From: Nesterenkonia alkaliphila
GTDB taxonomy: Bacteria; Actinomycetota; Actinomycetes; Actinomycetales; Micrococcaceae
Length of the DNA: 64,000 nucleotides
Reading direction: 5' to 3'
NCBI RefSeq assembly: GCF_009758175.1
Contig: NZ_WRPM01000103.1
Coordinates: forward strand, 40,622-104,621
Numbering within the stretch: the first letter of the stretch is position 1; the number at the start of each line of letters is the position of its first letter. Below the pieces are notes generated by a model, which was not told the DNA's origin, made no database searches, and saw only the letters and a program-made list of their open reading frames with translations. Positions 42,128 to 52,351 of this stretch are shown piece by piece. The position numbers and the translations under genes were made by a program.

Positions 42128-43618
42128 GTGTCAGCGCTGAGCAGCAGAACAGTCTCCGCGGCAGAAGCCGCAGCGCATATCAGCCCCGGGGACCGGGTGG
42201 GGATGAGCGGGTTCACCGGTGCCGGCTACCCCAAAGCGGTCCCTGAGGCCTTGGCGGACAGGGTCGAGCAGGCACATCAGCGCGGCGAGGAGTTCCGGAT
42301 TGAGCTGTGGACCGGAGCCTCCACGGCCCCCGAGGTAGACGGTCTGCTCACCGAGGCAGGCGCGGTGAGCAAAAGGCTGCCCTTCCAGTCCGATCCGACT
42401 GCACGCCAGGCGATCAATGCTGGAGAGATCGAGTACATCGACACCCACCTGAGCCACTCTGCCCAGCAGGCCTGGTTCGGCTTCTACGGGAAGCTGGACG
42501 TGGCGGTGGTGGAGGTCGCCGGGATCCTGCCCAATGGGCTGCTGGTGCCCGGCAGCTCGGTGGGGAACTCGAAGACCTGGCTGGACTTGGCCGAGAAGGT
42601 GATTCTGGAAGTCAACTCCTGGCACCCGCGGGCGTATGAGGGCTTCCATGACATCTACTACGGAACCCGGCTGCCCCCGCAGCGCATGCCGCTGCAGCTG
42701 CTTGACCCCATGCAGCGCATCGGGGACCCCTACCTGCGAGTGGATCCGGCGAAGGTGGTGGCTGTAGTTCAGACCGAGGCCCCGGACCGCAACCTGCCAT
42801 TCAAGCCAGTGGATCCGGACTCTCAGGCGATGGCCGATCATGTGGTGGACTTCCTGCACCATGAGGTGGCCCGGGACCGGCTGCCCAAGGGCCTCTTCCC
42901 CCTGCAGTCGGGAGTGGGGAACATCGCCAATGCGGTGATGACCAACCTGGCACACAGTCAGTTCGAGGATCTCACCGCCTACACCGAGGTGATCCAGGAC
43001 GGCATGCTGGAGCTGTTGGACAGCGGAAAGCTCGCCGCAGCCTCGGCCACCAGCCTGTGCCTGTCGGCACAGAAGGCGGAGCACTTCAACGAGAACATTG
43101 AGAGCTACAAGGGCCGGATCCTGCTGCGGCCCCAGGAAATCTCCAACCACCCCGAGGTGATCCGCAGGCTGGGACTGATCGCGATCAACGGCATGATCGA
43201 AGCGGACATCTACGGCAACGTGAACTCCACGCACGTGATGGCCAGTTCCATCATCAACGGCATCGGCGGCTCAGGGGACTTCGCCCGCAATGCCTATCTG
43301 AACTTCTTCGTCTCCCCCTCCACCGCCAAGGATGGGATGATCTCGGCGATTGTGCCCTTCGCCAGCCATATCGACCACACTGAGCACGACACTCAGATTC
43401 TGGTCACCGAGCAGGGACTGGCAGATCTGCGGGGTCTGTCACCGATGGCACGAGCTCGCAGCATCATCAGGAACTGCGCACATCCCCATTACCGGGACCG
43501 TCTGCAGGACTATCTGGACCGGGCGTGTGCGGCGAACCCAGGCGGACGCCACACCCCGCATCTGCTTGGCGAGGCGCTCTCCTGGCACCAAGCGTTCCAG
43601 CACACCGGCCGGATGTGA
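42128..43618 (+). CDS. Acetyl-CoA hydrolase/succinyl-CoA:acetate CoA-transferase family
   Basis: 496 residues of the class I CoA-transferase family (Cat1/AarC/ScACT type). N-terminal GDRVGMSGFTGAGYPKAVPEALADR and SWHPRAYEGFHDIYYG, the central LQSGVGNIANAVMTNLAHSQFEDLTAYTEVIQDGMLELLDSG with the catalytic Glu of the T-E-V-x-Q-D segment, and STHVMASSIINGIGGSGDFARNAYLNFFV are all well kept. It moves CoA between acetate and succinyl-CoA, or detoxifies acetyl-CoA. GTG 42128 is preceded by AGGAG at a spacing of about 4 nt; an upstream TTG is possible. Confidence 0.93.
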   Translation: MSALSSRTVSAAEAAAHISPGDRVGMSGFTGAGYPKAVPEALADRVEQAHQRGEEFRIELWTGASTAPEVDGLLTEAGAVSKRLPFQSDPTARQAINAGEIEYIDTHLSHSAQQAWFGFYGKLDVAVVEVAGILPNGLLVPGSSVGNSKTWLDLAEKVILEVNSWHPRAYEGFHDIYYGTRLPPQRMPLQLLDPMQRIGDPYLRVDPAKVVAVVQTEAPDRNLPFKPVDPDSQAMADHVVDFLHHEVARDRLPKGLFPLQSGVGNIANAVMTNLAHSQFEDLTAYTEVIQDGMLELLDSGKLAAASATSLCLSAQKAEHFNENIESYKGRILLRPQEISNHPEVIRRLGLIAINGMIEADIYGNVNSTHVMASSIINGIGGSGDFARNAYLNFFVSPSTAKDGMISAIVPFASHIDHTEHDTQILVTEQGLADLRGLSPMARARSIIRNCAHPHYRDRLQDYLDRACAANPGGRHTPHLLGEALSWHQAFQHTGRM

Positions 43619-43685
43619 CCCTGATCCCCGCTGTGCCAAGTGCAGTCAGGAACAGTCGAGGCCCTGCTGGTGTTGAATAGGACCT

Positions 43686-44758
<1,073 letters not shown>

Positions 44759-44843
44759 TGGGTTATCAGGCACTTTTCGGAGTATCAGCAGCCCATGAGA
44801 TGCCGATAATCCAACAACCCCCTGATTCTTTGGAGTGTGCACC

Positions 44844-46139
44844 ATGAGTGACCTCAGCAAGTTCTCCCGGACCCAGGCCGAACGCTTCCAGCGCCACTTC
44901 GCCCTGGCCGGATTCGGCATCGAGGCCCAGGCTAGACTGCTGGACTCCCGTGCCGTGGTGGTCGGAGCCGGCGGACTCGGCGCTCCCATCCTCACCTACC
45001 TGGCTGCTGCCGGGGTCGGAGCCATCGAGATCATCGACCACGATGTGGTGGACCGGTCCAATCTGCACCGTCAGGTCATCCACTCCGAGTCCACCTTGGG
45101 GCAGCCCAAAACTTCCTCTGCCGCCGAGCGGATGCGCGGCCTGCACCCGGAGGTGGGGATCACCGAGCACCGCGAGCCGATCAGCGCCGCCAACGCCCTG
45201 GAGCTCATCGAGCCTGCCGATATTGTGATCGACGGCAGCGACAACTTCAGCACCCGCTATGTGGTCTCCGATGCCTGCGAGATCCTCGGCAAACCGCTGG
45301 TCTCCGGCTCTATTCTCCGCTTCTCCGGACAGGTCAGCCTGTTCTGGTCCCGACTGCCCGATGGCAGCCGCGGGCCCACCTACCGGGATCTCTACCCGGA
45401 GGCTCCAGACCCCGGCGAGGTGCCCAGCTGCGCCGAGGCCGGGGTGCTGGGTGTGCTCCCCGGGGTCATCGGCTCCATCATGGCCACTGAGGCGATCAAG
45501 TTCCTGGCCGGAATCGGTGAGCCGCTGACCGGCCGGGTGGTCACCTACGATGCGCTGACCTCCCACTTCGGCCAGTTTCGGCTCAATCCCGACCCCGACC
45601 GCGAGCCGGTCACCAGCATCGGCACAGGTGCCGAAGACATCGGCGGCGCTCCTGAGGCTGCAGCCTGTCCAGTTGAAGTCGGCGACGCCGCCCCAGCCGC
45701 CTCCTCGGCGCCAGGCCAGACAGTGCCGGCCGCCAGCCCCTCCGCTCTGGCACAGGGGCCTGAGGAGCCTGATCCAGGCACAGCGGATATTGATTTCAAC
45801 CCCTTCACCGGCGAGCCCAAGCAGGCAGATGACCTCAGCCCGGCTGAGTTCCGGCGCGCGGCGGCCGACGGGCGCCTGGGTCTGGTGCTGGACGTGCGCG
45901 AACCCCATGAACACCAGGCGGGGGCCCTCAGCGGCGCGGTGAATATCCCGCTGATGGACCTATGGCAGGCCGAACAGCCTCCCGAGGGGCTCCAGGAGGT
46001 CACTGAGGAGAACCCGGCGGTGGTCTACTGTGAGCACGGGGTCCGTTCCCGCCAGGCGCTCGCCGTGCTCAAACACCGCTATCCCGAGGTGCCCATCAAG
46101 AACTTATTGGGCGGCTACGCCCTCTACCAGCAGAGTTGA
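44844..46139 (+). CDS. ThiF/MoeB-type adenylyltransferase fused to a rhodanese domain
   Basis: A 431-residue fusion. The N-terminal E1-like half has VVVGAGGLGAPILTYLAAAGVGAIEIIDHDVVDRSNLHRQV and ADIVIDGSDNFSTRYVVSDAC, as in ThiF/MoeB, then a roughly 75-residue Ala/Pro-rich linker and a rhodanese domain whose active-site loop is YCEHGVRSRQA. It adenylates ThiS (and probably MoaD) and supplies sulfur. The zinc-site CxxC usually present before PSCAEAGVLG is here TYRDLY, as in actinobacterial MoeZ-like enzymes. ATG 44844 has GGAG about 9 nt upstream. It follows thiG by 85 nt. Confidence 0.9.
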   Translation: MSDLSKFSRTQAERFQRHFALAGFGIEAQARLLDSRAVVVGAGGLGAPILTYLAAAGVGAIEIIDHDVVDRSNLHRQVIHSESTLGQPKTSSAAERMRGLHPEVGITEHREPISAANALELIEPADIVIDGSDNFSTRYVVSDACEILGKPLVSGSILRFSGQVSLFWSRLPDGSRGPTYRDLYPEAPDPGEVPSCAEAGVLGVLPGVIGSIMATEAIKFLAGIGEPLTGRVVTYDALTSHFGQFRLNPDPDREPVTSIGTGAEDIGGAPEAAACPVEVGDAAPAASSAPGQTVPAASPSALAQGPEEPDPGTADIDFNPFTGEPKQADDLSPAEFRRAAADGRLGLVLDVREPHEHQAGALSGAVNIPLMDLWQAEQPPEGLQEVTEENPAVVYCEHGVRSRQALAVLKHRYPEVPIKNLLGGYALYQQS

Positions 46140-46207
46140 GCTGCCGATGAGCCGCAAACGGCCGCGGTCTGGGTCTTCTCGAGGACAAGTGCGGTAGTTT
46201 GGAGGAT

Positions 46208-47176
46208 GTGAAGTCCCACCTGGCAGTCATAGGCGAGTGCTTGGTAGACGTTGTCGAATCCGAGACGTCTGCCCCCAAGGCGCATGTGGGCGGCAGTCCG
46301 CTGAACGTGGCAGTGGGACTGGCCCGGCTCAACCACCAGGTGGTGTTCGCTGGCCGGCACGGCGGTGACGACTATGGTCGGATGATCGCACGGGCCCTGC
46401 GCGCCCAGGGGATCAGCGCTGTGCTGGAGGCCGATGACCTGCCTACCTCCGTTGCCACCGCCACCCTAGATCCCACCGGTCAGGCCAGCTACGAGTTCGC
46501 ACTGGACTGGGTCCTCCCTCAAGCCCAGGACCTTATCGAGAAGCTGCAGCAGGCCGCCGGGACCATTGAGCATGTCCACTCCGGATCTTTGGCCACCCTG
46601 ATCGAACCGGGTGCCGGGGTGGTCAAGAGCGTGCTGCAGGAGCTGCGCCAGACTGCCACCATCTCCTACGACCCCAATTACCGGCCCACCCTGGTGCCCA
46701 ATCGCGAGGAGGCTCGCAACCGGGTGGAGGAACTGGTGAGGCTGGCCGACGTCGTCCAGGCCTCCACCGACGATTTTGAGCTGCTCTACCCCGAACGGCC
46801 CGTCCAAGAGACCATGGAGTTCTGGCTGCAGCTGGGCCCGGCGTTGGTGACGGTGACCCGCGGGGCATCCGGAGCCATGGCGTTGGCCCGCTCCGGCTTC
46901 GCCGAGCAACAGGCCTTTCCCACCGATGTGGCCGATACTGTGGGAGCGGGGGACTCTTTCATGTCCGCCACTCTCTCCACGCTTCGCCAGCAGGGGCTCC
47001 TGGGCGCTGAGCAGCGGACGCCGCTGCAGCAGATTTCAAAGCACGACGTCGCCCAGGTGCTGCACACTGCCGCACAGGCCGCCGCCATCACGTCCTCCCG
47101 ATACGGCGCCCAGCCCCCGATGGCTGAGGAGCTCTCGGCTGCCCTGAGCCACAATCCGCGGCCTCCTATGGCGTAG
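46208..47176 (+). CDS. PfkB-family carbohydrate kinase
   Basis: A 322-residue ribokinase-like sugar kinase. The N-terminal signature GGSPLNVAVGLARLN (residues about 25-39), a central ISYDPNYRP stretch, and the C-terminal VTRGASGA followed by DTVGAGDSFMS hold the anion-hole Gly-Ala-Gly and catalytic Asp. DPNYRPTLV suggests a fructokinase or 2-keto-3-deoxygluconate type. GTG 46208 is assumed, with GGAGG only 2 nt away; TTG 46199 is an alternative. Follows the ThiF fusion by about 70 nt. Confidence 0.88.
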   Translation: MKSHLAVIGECLVDVVESETSAPKAHVGGSPLNVAVGLARLNHQVVFAGRHGGDDYGRMIARALRAQGISAVLEADDLPTSVATATLDPTGQASYEFALDWVLPQAQDLIEKLQQAAGTIEHVHSGSLATLIEPGAGVVKSVLQELRQTATISYDPNYRPTLVPNREEARNRVEELVRLADVVQASTDDFELLYPERPVQETMEFWLQLGPALVTVTRGASGAMALARSGFAEQQAFPTDVADTVGAGDSFMSATLSTLRQQGLLGAEQRTPLQQISKHDVAQVLHTAAQAAAITSSRYGAQPPMAEELSAALSHNPRPPMA

Positions 47177-47181
47177 CCCGA

Positions 47182-47439
47182 TCAGCCGGGCCGGTTCTCC
47201 CGCCGGTGGCGCAGGCTCTGGGCGATGAAGTAGATGATCGCCCCGAGAATCGGCACCAAGGCGATGATCAGCACCCAGATCACCTTGGCCGGCCCCTGGT
47301 GGTCCGTCTGGGCGTAGATCATGAAGGCCGCCACCAGCAGCGCCCCGTAGACCAGCACGGCGAAGCTCAGCCACCAGGGAGCCGCCACGGAACCCGGCGG
47401 GGTCTGGGCGGTGAACTCAGTCAGAGCTTCGTTAACCAT
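47182..47439 (-). CDS. PLDc_N-domain small membrane protein
   Basis: An 85-residue protein with two hydrophobic helices (about residues 22-42 and 52-74) and the PLDc_N signature: Q-T-D-x-x-G-P-A-K-V-I-W-V-x-I-I-x-x-V-P-x-L-G-A-I-I-Y-F. This domain is the N-terminal membrane part of cardiolipin synthase but also occurs alone, as here. Convergent with the PfkB gene; the stops are 5 nt apart. Confidence 0.85.
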   Translation of the reverse strand: MVNEALTEFTAQTPPGSVAAPWWLSFAVLVYGALLVAAFMIYAQTDHQGPAKVIWVLIIALVPILGAIIYFIAQSLRHRRENRPG

Positions 47440-47506
47440 GCGGCCAGACTAGGCGACGGGCCTGGCCGAAACCTTGCCCTGACGTGGGAGAACGATGAGC
47501 TGGGGC

Positions 47507-48346
47507 TCACACGGTCTGGGGCCAGACCGAGCGCTCACGCATCACCGCGGCCAAAGCCTCTGCGTCATCGGTCATGATCCCGTCCACACCCAGATCCAGC
47601 AGCCGGTGCATCTCTTGGGGGTCATCCACCACCCAGACGTGGACCTGCAGCCCGGCGGCGTGGCAGCGCTCCACGAACTTCGGCCTCACCACCGGTATCC
47701 GGGACTGGCGGATCGGAACCTGGACGCAGTCGATCCGAGCCAGCCGCTGGGAGAGCCGGCCGAGCCCGCCGAACGGGCCCAGCAGCACCATCAGCCCGAT
47801 GGACACCCACCCGCCGGAGGTGGCGACATGACGGGAGACCAGTCTGCGCAGGCGGTGCCGGCGGGCATCATTGAAGCTGGCCGCCAGCACCCTGTCGTGG
47901 GCACCGAGCCGTTCCACGATCTCCGCGAAGTGATCCACTGCTGCAGCGTCCTTGAGGTCCACATTGAAATGGGCATCGGGGAAGGCCCGCAGCGCATCTT
48001 CGAACCGCACCAGGGGCTGGCCGCCGACCCGCAGCCGGCTCAGCTGGGCCCAGCTGTGTTCGGAGACTCGGCCGGTGCCGTCGGTGGTCCGGTCCAGCGT
48101 CTCATCGTGGAAGATCACCAACTCTCCGTCCGCAGAAGTGCGCACATCGATCTCCAGGTACCGGAACCCCAGATCCACTGCCCGTTGGAAGGCAGCCATA
48201 GTGTTCTCCCGTTCAGGGTCGGCCCCGCGGTGGGCAAAGGCCAAGGGCGTGTGATGCAGGGGGCCGGGGACAGAGTTCACCAGATAGGGCACTTGGCGGT
48301 AGGGATGCTGCCGGTACGGCTTCCGGCCGGTCTTGGCCCGGCTCAC
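47507..48346 (-). CDS. Glycerophosphodiester phosphodiesterase family protein
   Basis: A 279-residue GDPD TIM barrel. FAHRGADPERENTMAAFQRAVDLG and YLEIDVRTSADGELVIFHDETLDRTTDGTG hold the active-site His, Arg, Glu and Asp residues (HRG...EN..., E-x-D..., HD). FNVDLKD and VHVWVVDDPQEM follow. A hydrophobic stretch near residues 185-205 sits between the strands and may be a membrane contact. It overlaps the HAD gene by a GTGA junction. It would supply glycerol-3-phosphate, the possible substrate of the UgpAEB-like importer. Confidence 0.9.
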   Translation of the reverse strand: MSRAKTGRKPYRQHPYRQVPYLVNSVPGPLHHTPLAFAHRGADPERENTMAAFQRAVDLGFRYLEIDVRTSADGELVIFHDETLDRTTDGTGRVSEHSWAQLSRLRVGGQPLVRFEDALRAFPDAHFNVDLKDAAAVDHFAEIVERLGAHDRVLAASFNDARRHRLRRLVSRHVATSGGWVSIGLMVLLGPFGGLGRLSQRLARIDCVQVPIRQSRIPVVRPKFVERCHAAGLQVHVWVVDDPQEMHRLLDLGVDGIMTDDAEALAAVMRERSVWPQTV

Positions 48347-49275
48347 CTCAGCTGCCCCTCAAGGAGCTTCTCCAGGACCAGGGCCACACCGTCATCATCG
48401 CATGACTCGGTGACTCGGTCGGCCGCCGAACGGGCCATATGGTGAGCCGAGCCCACGGCCCAGGAGGTCCCTGCCCATTGCAGCATCTCCACATCATTGG
48501 GCATATCGCCGAAGGCGATGGACTCCTGTGCGCCGATGCCCAAGGATTCGGCATACCGGTGCAGTGCCTGGGCCTTATTGACCCCCTTGGCGGAGATCTC
48601 CAGCAGACTCACCCCCGGGGCGGAATGAGTGACCGTGACCAGGTGGCCGATCCGCTCCTGGGTCTCTGCGATGAACGCGTCAGGATCCATGGCATGGGTC
48701 TTGGCCAGCAGCTTCAGCGCGGGCGCCTCATCGGGCAGTGCCCCTGTGGAGCGCTCCAGGGTGTGGTCCAACGGTCCGAGTCGGATCTCATCCTCGCGGA
48801 CTCCGGCTGCTCTGCGGTGCTTCTCGTCGAACCACAGGCTGCCGCGGGCGAAGGACTCCTCCATATGCAGGGCCGCCATGGTCTCGGCAGCGAAGCTCAC
48901 AGTGGGCTCCAGGCTCCTGATCAGGTCTTTGGCCTCGAACAGGGTGTCTGCGGTCAGCGCCTGGGCTTCGATGGGAGTATCGGCGGCCAGGTCATAGGTG
49001 ACTGCTCCGTTGGAGGCGATCACTGGGCCCAACAGCTCCAGAGCAGTGCTGATCCGGCGCAGCGCCCGCACCGGCCGCCCGGTGACCAGAACCACCACCA
49101 CACCAGCCTCGCGCACGGAGCGGAACGCCTCCAGGGTGCGCGGGGACAGCTCCCCGGTCATGGTCTGGGCGTAGGAGAGGATGGTGCCGTCCACATCAGT
49201 GGCTACCAATCGGACCGGCTGATCGCCCATCACAAGCGGCTCGGCGGCGACGGGGAGGGAGGGCTGAGAGGTCAT
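48343..49275 (-). CDS. Cof-type HAD-superfamily phosphatase
   Basis: 310 residues. HAD motif I is VATDVDGTIL near residue 25 (nucleophile Asp and Asp+2), motif II VLVTGRPV near residue 63, motif III the Lys in ISAKGVNKAQAL near residue 230, and motif IV GDMPNDVEMLQWAGTSWAVG near residue 257. The cap domain between motifs II and III matches Cof/IIB enzymes, which dephosphorylate sugar phosphates or FMN. Upstream gene of the HAD-GDPD pair. Confidence 0.92.
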   Translation of the reverse strand: MTSQPSLPVAAEPLVMGDQPVRLVATDVDGTILSYAQTMTGELSPRTLEAFRSVREAGVVVVLVTGRPVRALRRISTALELLGPVIASNGAVTYDLAADTPIEAQALTADTLFEAKDLIRSLEPTVSFAAETMAALHMEESFARGSLWFDEKHRRAAGVREDEIRLGPLDHTLERSTGALPDEAPALKLLAKTHAMDPDAFIAETQERIGHLVTVTHSAPGVSLLEISAKGVNKAQALHRYAESLGIGAQESIAFGDMPNDVEMLQWAGTSWAVGSAHHMARSAADRVTESCDDDGVALVLEKLLEGQLR

Positions 49276-49331
49276 GCCATAAACCTATCCAACAGAGCTG
49301 GTTAACTGTGCCTTAACAGCAGTGGACGGGA

Positions 49332-50057
49332 TCACTCCCCCACCACCCCGGACTCGTAGGCAAAGACAACCGCCTGCACCCGGTCCCGGCAGCCCAATTT
49401 GTGCAGCACATTGCCCACATGGGTCTTCACGGTGGCCTCGGAGAGATAGAGCCTGGCGGCGATCTCCGTATTGGACTCTCCGGTGGCCAGCTCGGCGAGG
49501 ATCTCACGCTCCCGATTGGTCAGGCACTCCAGTTTCTGCTGCTGCTCAGTGCTCGGCGATCGCCGCGCTCCCTGGCCCAGGATGGCGGTGTCCAGCAGCC
49601 GCCGGGTGGTGGAAGGGGCTACGACGGCGCCCCCGGTCACCACGGTGCGGATGGAGTCCAACAGCACCTCCGGCTGCACATCCTTGAGCAGGAATCCGGC
49701 AGCTCCGGCGCGCAGCGCGGCCAATGCGTACTCATCGGTGTCGAAGGTGGTCAGCACAATCACCCGGGTCGCGTCCAGAGCGGAGTCCTCGGTGATCGCA
49801 GCTGTGGCCTCGATGCCGTCCATCTCCGGCATCCTGATGTCCATCAGCACCACGTCTGGGGCGCGGCCAGCCGATGCCAGCGCCCGGATCCGCCCCAGCG
49901 CCGCAGCCCCAGTCCCGGCTTGTCCTGCCACTGCCATATCCGGCTGGGAGTCGATGACCATGGCGAAGCCGGCGCGCAGCAGAGCCTGGTCATCAGCCAG
50001 CAGCACGGAGATTCCGGGGGGTTGGGCCCCCGGTCCCGGCTGAGCGATCTGCGTCAT
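49332..50057 (-). CDS. NarL/LuxR-type response regulator
   Basis: A 241-residue regulator. The receiver has the acidic pair ADD near residue 21, the phospho-accepting Asp73 in VVLMDIRMPEMDG, and the Lys in LLKDVQPEVLL. The C-terminal LuxR HTH (LTNREREILAELATGESNTEIAARLYLSEATVKTHVGNVLHKLG) is complete. It overlaps the histidine kinase remnant by an ATGA junction and was evidently its partner. The regulator itself is intact, though its cognate kinase is broken. Confidence 0.94.
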   Translation of the reverse strand: MTQIAQPGPGAQPPGISVLLADDQALLRAGFAMVIDSQPDMAVAGQAGTGAAALGRIRALASAGRAPDVVLMDIRMPEMDGIEATAAITEDSALDATRVIVLTTFDTDEYALAALRAGAAGFLLKDVQPEVLLDSIRTVVTGGAVVAPSTTRRLLDTAILGQGARRSPSTEQQQKLECLTNREREILAELATGESNTEIAARLYLSEATVKTHVGNVLHKLGCRDRVQAVVFAYESGVVGE

Positions 50058-51431
50058 GGTTTCTCCTCCTGTTGCTCATGATACGGACGGGTCGTCTGGG
50101 CTGGTGCCGTGCGCCGGCCGGGCCGCACCCGCTCCAGGGGGAACCGGGCCTCCACGGTGAAGCCGCTCTCCAGGGATTCCTCCCCCTTGGGCCGGGCCAC
50201 CAGGGTGCCGCCGTAGAGCTTGGCCCGCTCAGCCATGCCCAGCAGCCCAGAGCCGGCGCCGTCGTCAATCGCCGATGCGCCCCGGCCGGTATCGCGGATC
50301 TCCAAGGCAAGCTCGCCGGCCCGGTGATCGGTGCCCAGCCACACTTAGGCTCGCGCGCCCTCCCCGCCGTGCTTGAGCGTATTAGTCAGTGCCTCCTGGG
50401 CGATCCGGTAGATCGCCAGCTCGACTCCCTCGTTCATCGGCGGCAGGCTGGCATGGGCTATATGCAGTTCCACCGGCAGCCCGGAAGCCTGCACATCGGC
50501 CACCAGCTGGGGGATGCTCTCGATACCGGGAGCAGGGCGAAGCTTCTGCTCGCCCTCCTCGCGCAGCACCCCGAGCATGCGGCGCAGCTCGGTGAGCGCC
50601 TCCCGGCCGGTCTCGCCGATGGTTTCGAACGCCTGCCCAGCCCGCGCCGGATCAGCCTGCAGCACATAGCGGCCCCCGTCGGCCTGGGCAATCATCACGC
50701 TCATGGAATGACTGACCACATCATGCATCTCCCGAGCGATCCGCATCCGCTCGGCATCGGCGGCCAGCTGGGCCTCCTGGTCGCGTTCGCGCTCCAGCAG
50801 GCGGTTCCGCTCCTGGATGGCCTCCCGCTCACGACGCCGCCGGCCCGCCAGATCACCGAAGAGCCAGGCCGAGACCACCACCGCAGCGCAGAAGCCGGTG
50901 ATAAGTGCCGCGATGAACAGCATCACCCCCCCAGTCCGGGTGGTAGGTACCGGGCAGCTGCTGCCCCAGCACGCCGGCGGCAGCCACGACATGGACCCCC
51001 ATCAGCAGGGCTCCCAGCACCGCCAGCCCCAGGTAGCCCAGACTGACGCGGCGGGAGCCGTATTTGGCGCAGGCGTAGACCACCAGCGGCACCGAGAACG
51101 CCGAGGCTCCGGGTCCATACATGGCGAGGATCTGACACAGGCAGGCGAAGCTGATCAACCCGGCGGCCAGGCCGGGCCGGATTCGGCAGAACGCCAGAGG
51201 TAGGATCGCCAGCAGCTCGAAGCCGATCATCACCGGAAGATGCACGCTGACCCCGAACATCCCGGTGCCGAGAAGTCCAGCGGTCACCCCGCCGCCGATG
51301 AGCCAGAAGAGGCTGCTGAGCCCCAGCAGCGGGAGCACTTTGAAGAGGGTGTCACCCAGCCAGGGCCGCGCCTCAAAGAACCGCACAGCACGCACATGTG
51401 CAGGCGGGTTCGGCAGCAAGGTCTCAGGCAT
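50054..51431 (-). pseudogene. NarL-family sensor histidine kinase, broken by a frameshift and a nonsense codon
   Basis: From ATG 51431 the membrane sensor half reads through several helices. The frame is lost at a 7-C run (50926-50932; G7 on the coding strand). Removing one G restores VMLFIAALITGFCAAVVVSAW, the last sensor helix, followed by the dimerisation/H-box MHDVVSHSMSVM. The kinase domain then hits TAA at 50347-50345 directly after GGEGARA, and the same frame continues as the ATP-binding end IRDTGRGASAIDDGAGSGLLGM. So there are two separate lesions. Assembly error is possible for the homopolymer but less so for the TAA. Confidence 0.8.
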
Positions 51432-51548
51432 GTCACCCAAGTCTATGGACCCGGGCCCCTGCCTGCCTCATACCCCAGGATGAGGCGAGGTTCGGTCTCT
51501 GAGCTGAGGCGGCGGCGTCGTTGCCTTCCGTACTGTGAATCAGTGAAC

Positions 51549-51564
51549 GAGCCGGGCCCGGCTC
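51549..51564. promoter_or_regulatory. Perfect 16-bp palindrome before the ABC ATPase gene
   Basis: GAGCCGGGCCCGGCTC is a perfect palindrome in the divergent region between the broken kinase and the ABC ATPase, 35-50 nt before the ATG. It could be the response regulator's operator or a GC-rich hairpin in the leader. Chance palindromes of this length are rare but not excluded in GC-rich DNA. Confidence 0.35.
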
Positions 51565-51598
51565 AGCACCCTGTGATGAGACCTGAAGCGAGACACCT

Positions 51599-52351
51599 AT
51601 GCAGAGAACGACTACGCGGGCAGCAGTACGTGCCCAGCACCTGACCAAGACATACGGCTCAGGGGAGGCCACAGTGCACCCGCTGCGCCGGCTGAGCATC
51701 GAGATTCCGGCCGGTGAGTTCACCGCGATCATGGGTCCCTCCGGATCTGGCAAGTCCACTCTGCTGCATGTGCTGGCCGGTCTGGACAGCGCTGATGAGG
51801 GCAGCGTGGTGCTCTCCGCCCAGGGCCGTGACGTTGAGCTGATCGGCCTCAGTGAGCGTGAGCTGACCCTGATGCGCCGGCGCTACATCGGGTTCATCTT
51901 TCAGGCTTACAACCTGGTCCCGGCGATGACCGCGCAGGAGAATATCCTGCTTCCGTCCTCCCTGGGTGGACCTGAGCCCGACCGGCACTACTACGAGATG
52001 GTCATCGACCGTCTCGGGCTCGCTGACCGGCTGGACCACAGGCCCTTCGAACTCTCAGGTGGCCAGCAGCAGCGGGTGGCCGTGGCCCGCGCTCTGGTCT
52101 CCAAGCCGGCAGTGATCTTCGCCGATGAGCCCACGGGCAATCTCGATTCTCGCAGCAGCGCCGAGGTGCTCGGGCTGCTGCGTGCTGCGGTGGACGAGTT
52201 CGGTCAGACCGTGGTGATGGTCAGTCATGACGCCAATGCCGCCGCGCAGGCCGATCGCACGGTGATCCTCTCCGACGGCCGGGTGCTGGAGACGGTGGCC
52301 GAGCCCACCGCCGAACTGCTGGCCGCCAAGATGATCGGGGCCGCGCAGTGA
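51599..52351 (+). CDS. MacB/LolD-like ABC transporter ATPase
   Basis: A 250-residue ATPase. Walker [11 protein letters not shown] near residue 42, [20 protein letters not shown]-loop, signature [15 protein letters not shown] near residue 146, Walker [14 protein letters not shown] and MVSHD H-loop are complete, the pattern of the LolD/MacB/FtsE-like export class. It overlaps the permease start by 4 nt (GTGA). Usually such pairs export antimicrobial peptides, lipids or lipoproteins and are controlled by a neighbouring two-component system, as here, but its permease is now interrupted. Confidence 0.92.
   Translation: MQRTTTRAAVRAQHLTKTYGSGEATVHPLRRLSIEIPAGEFTAIMGPSGSGKSTLLHVLAGLDSADEGSVVLSAQGRDVELIGLSERELTLMRRRYIGFIFQAYNLVPAMTAQENILLPSSLGGPEPDRHYYEMVIDRLGLADRLDHRPFELSGGQQQRVAVARALVSKPAVIFADEPTGNLDSRSSAEVLGLLRAAVDEFGQTVVMVSHDANAAAQADRTVILSDGRVLETVAEPTAELLAAKMIGAAQ

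Noticed and set aside
46199..46210. ATG at 46206 as start of the PfkB gene
   Set aside because: That ATG is followed at once by TGA in its frame; the GTG at 46208 is the only usable start close to the ribosome site.
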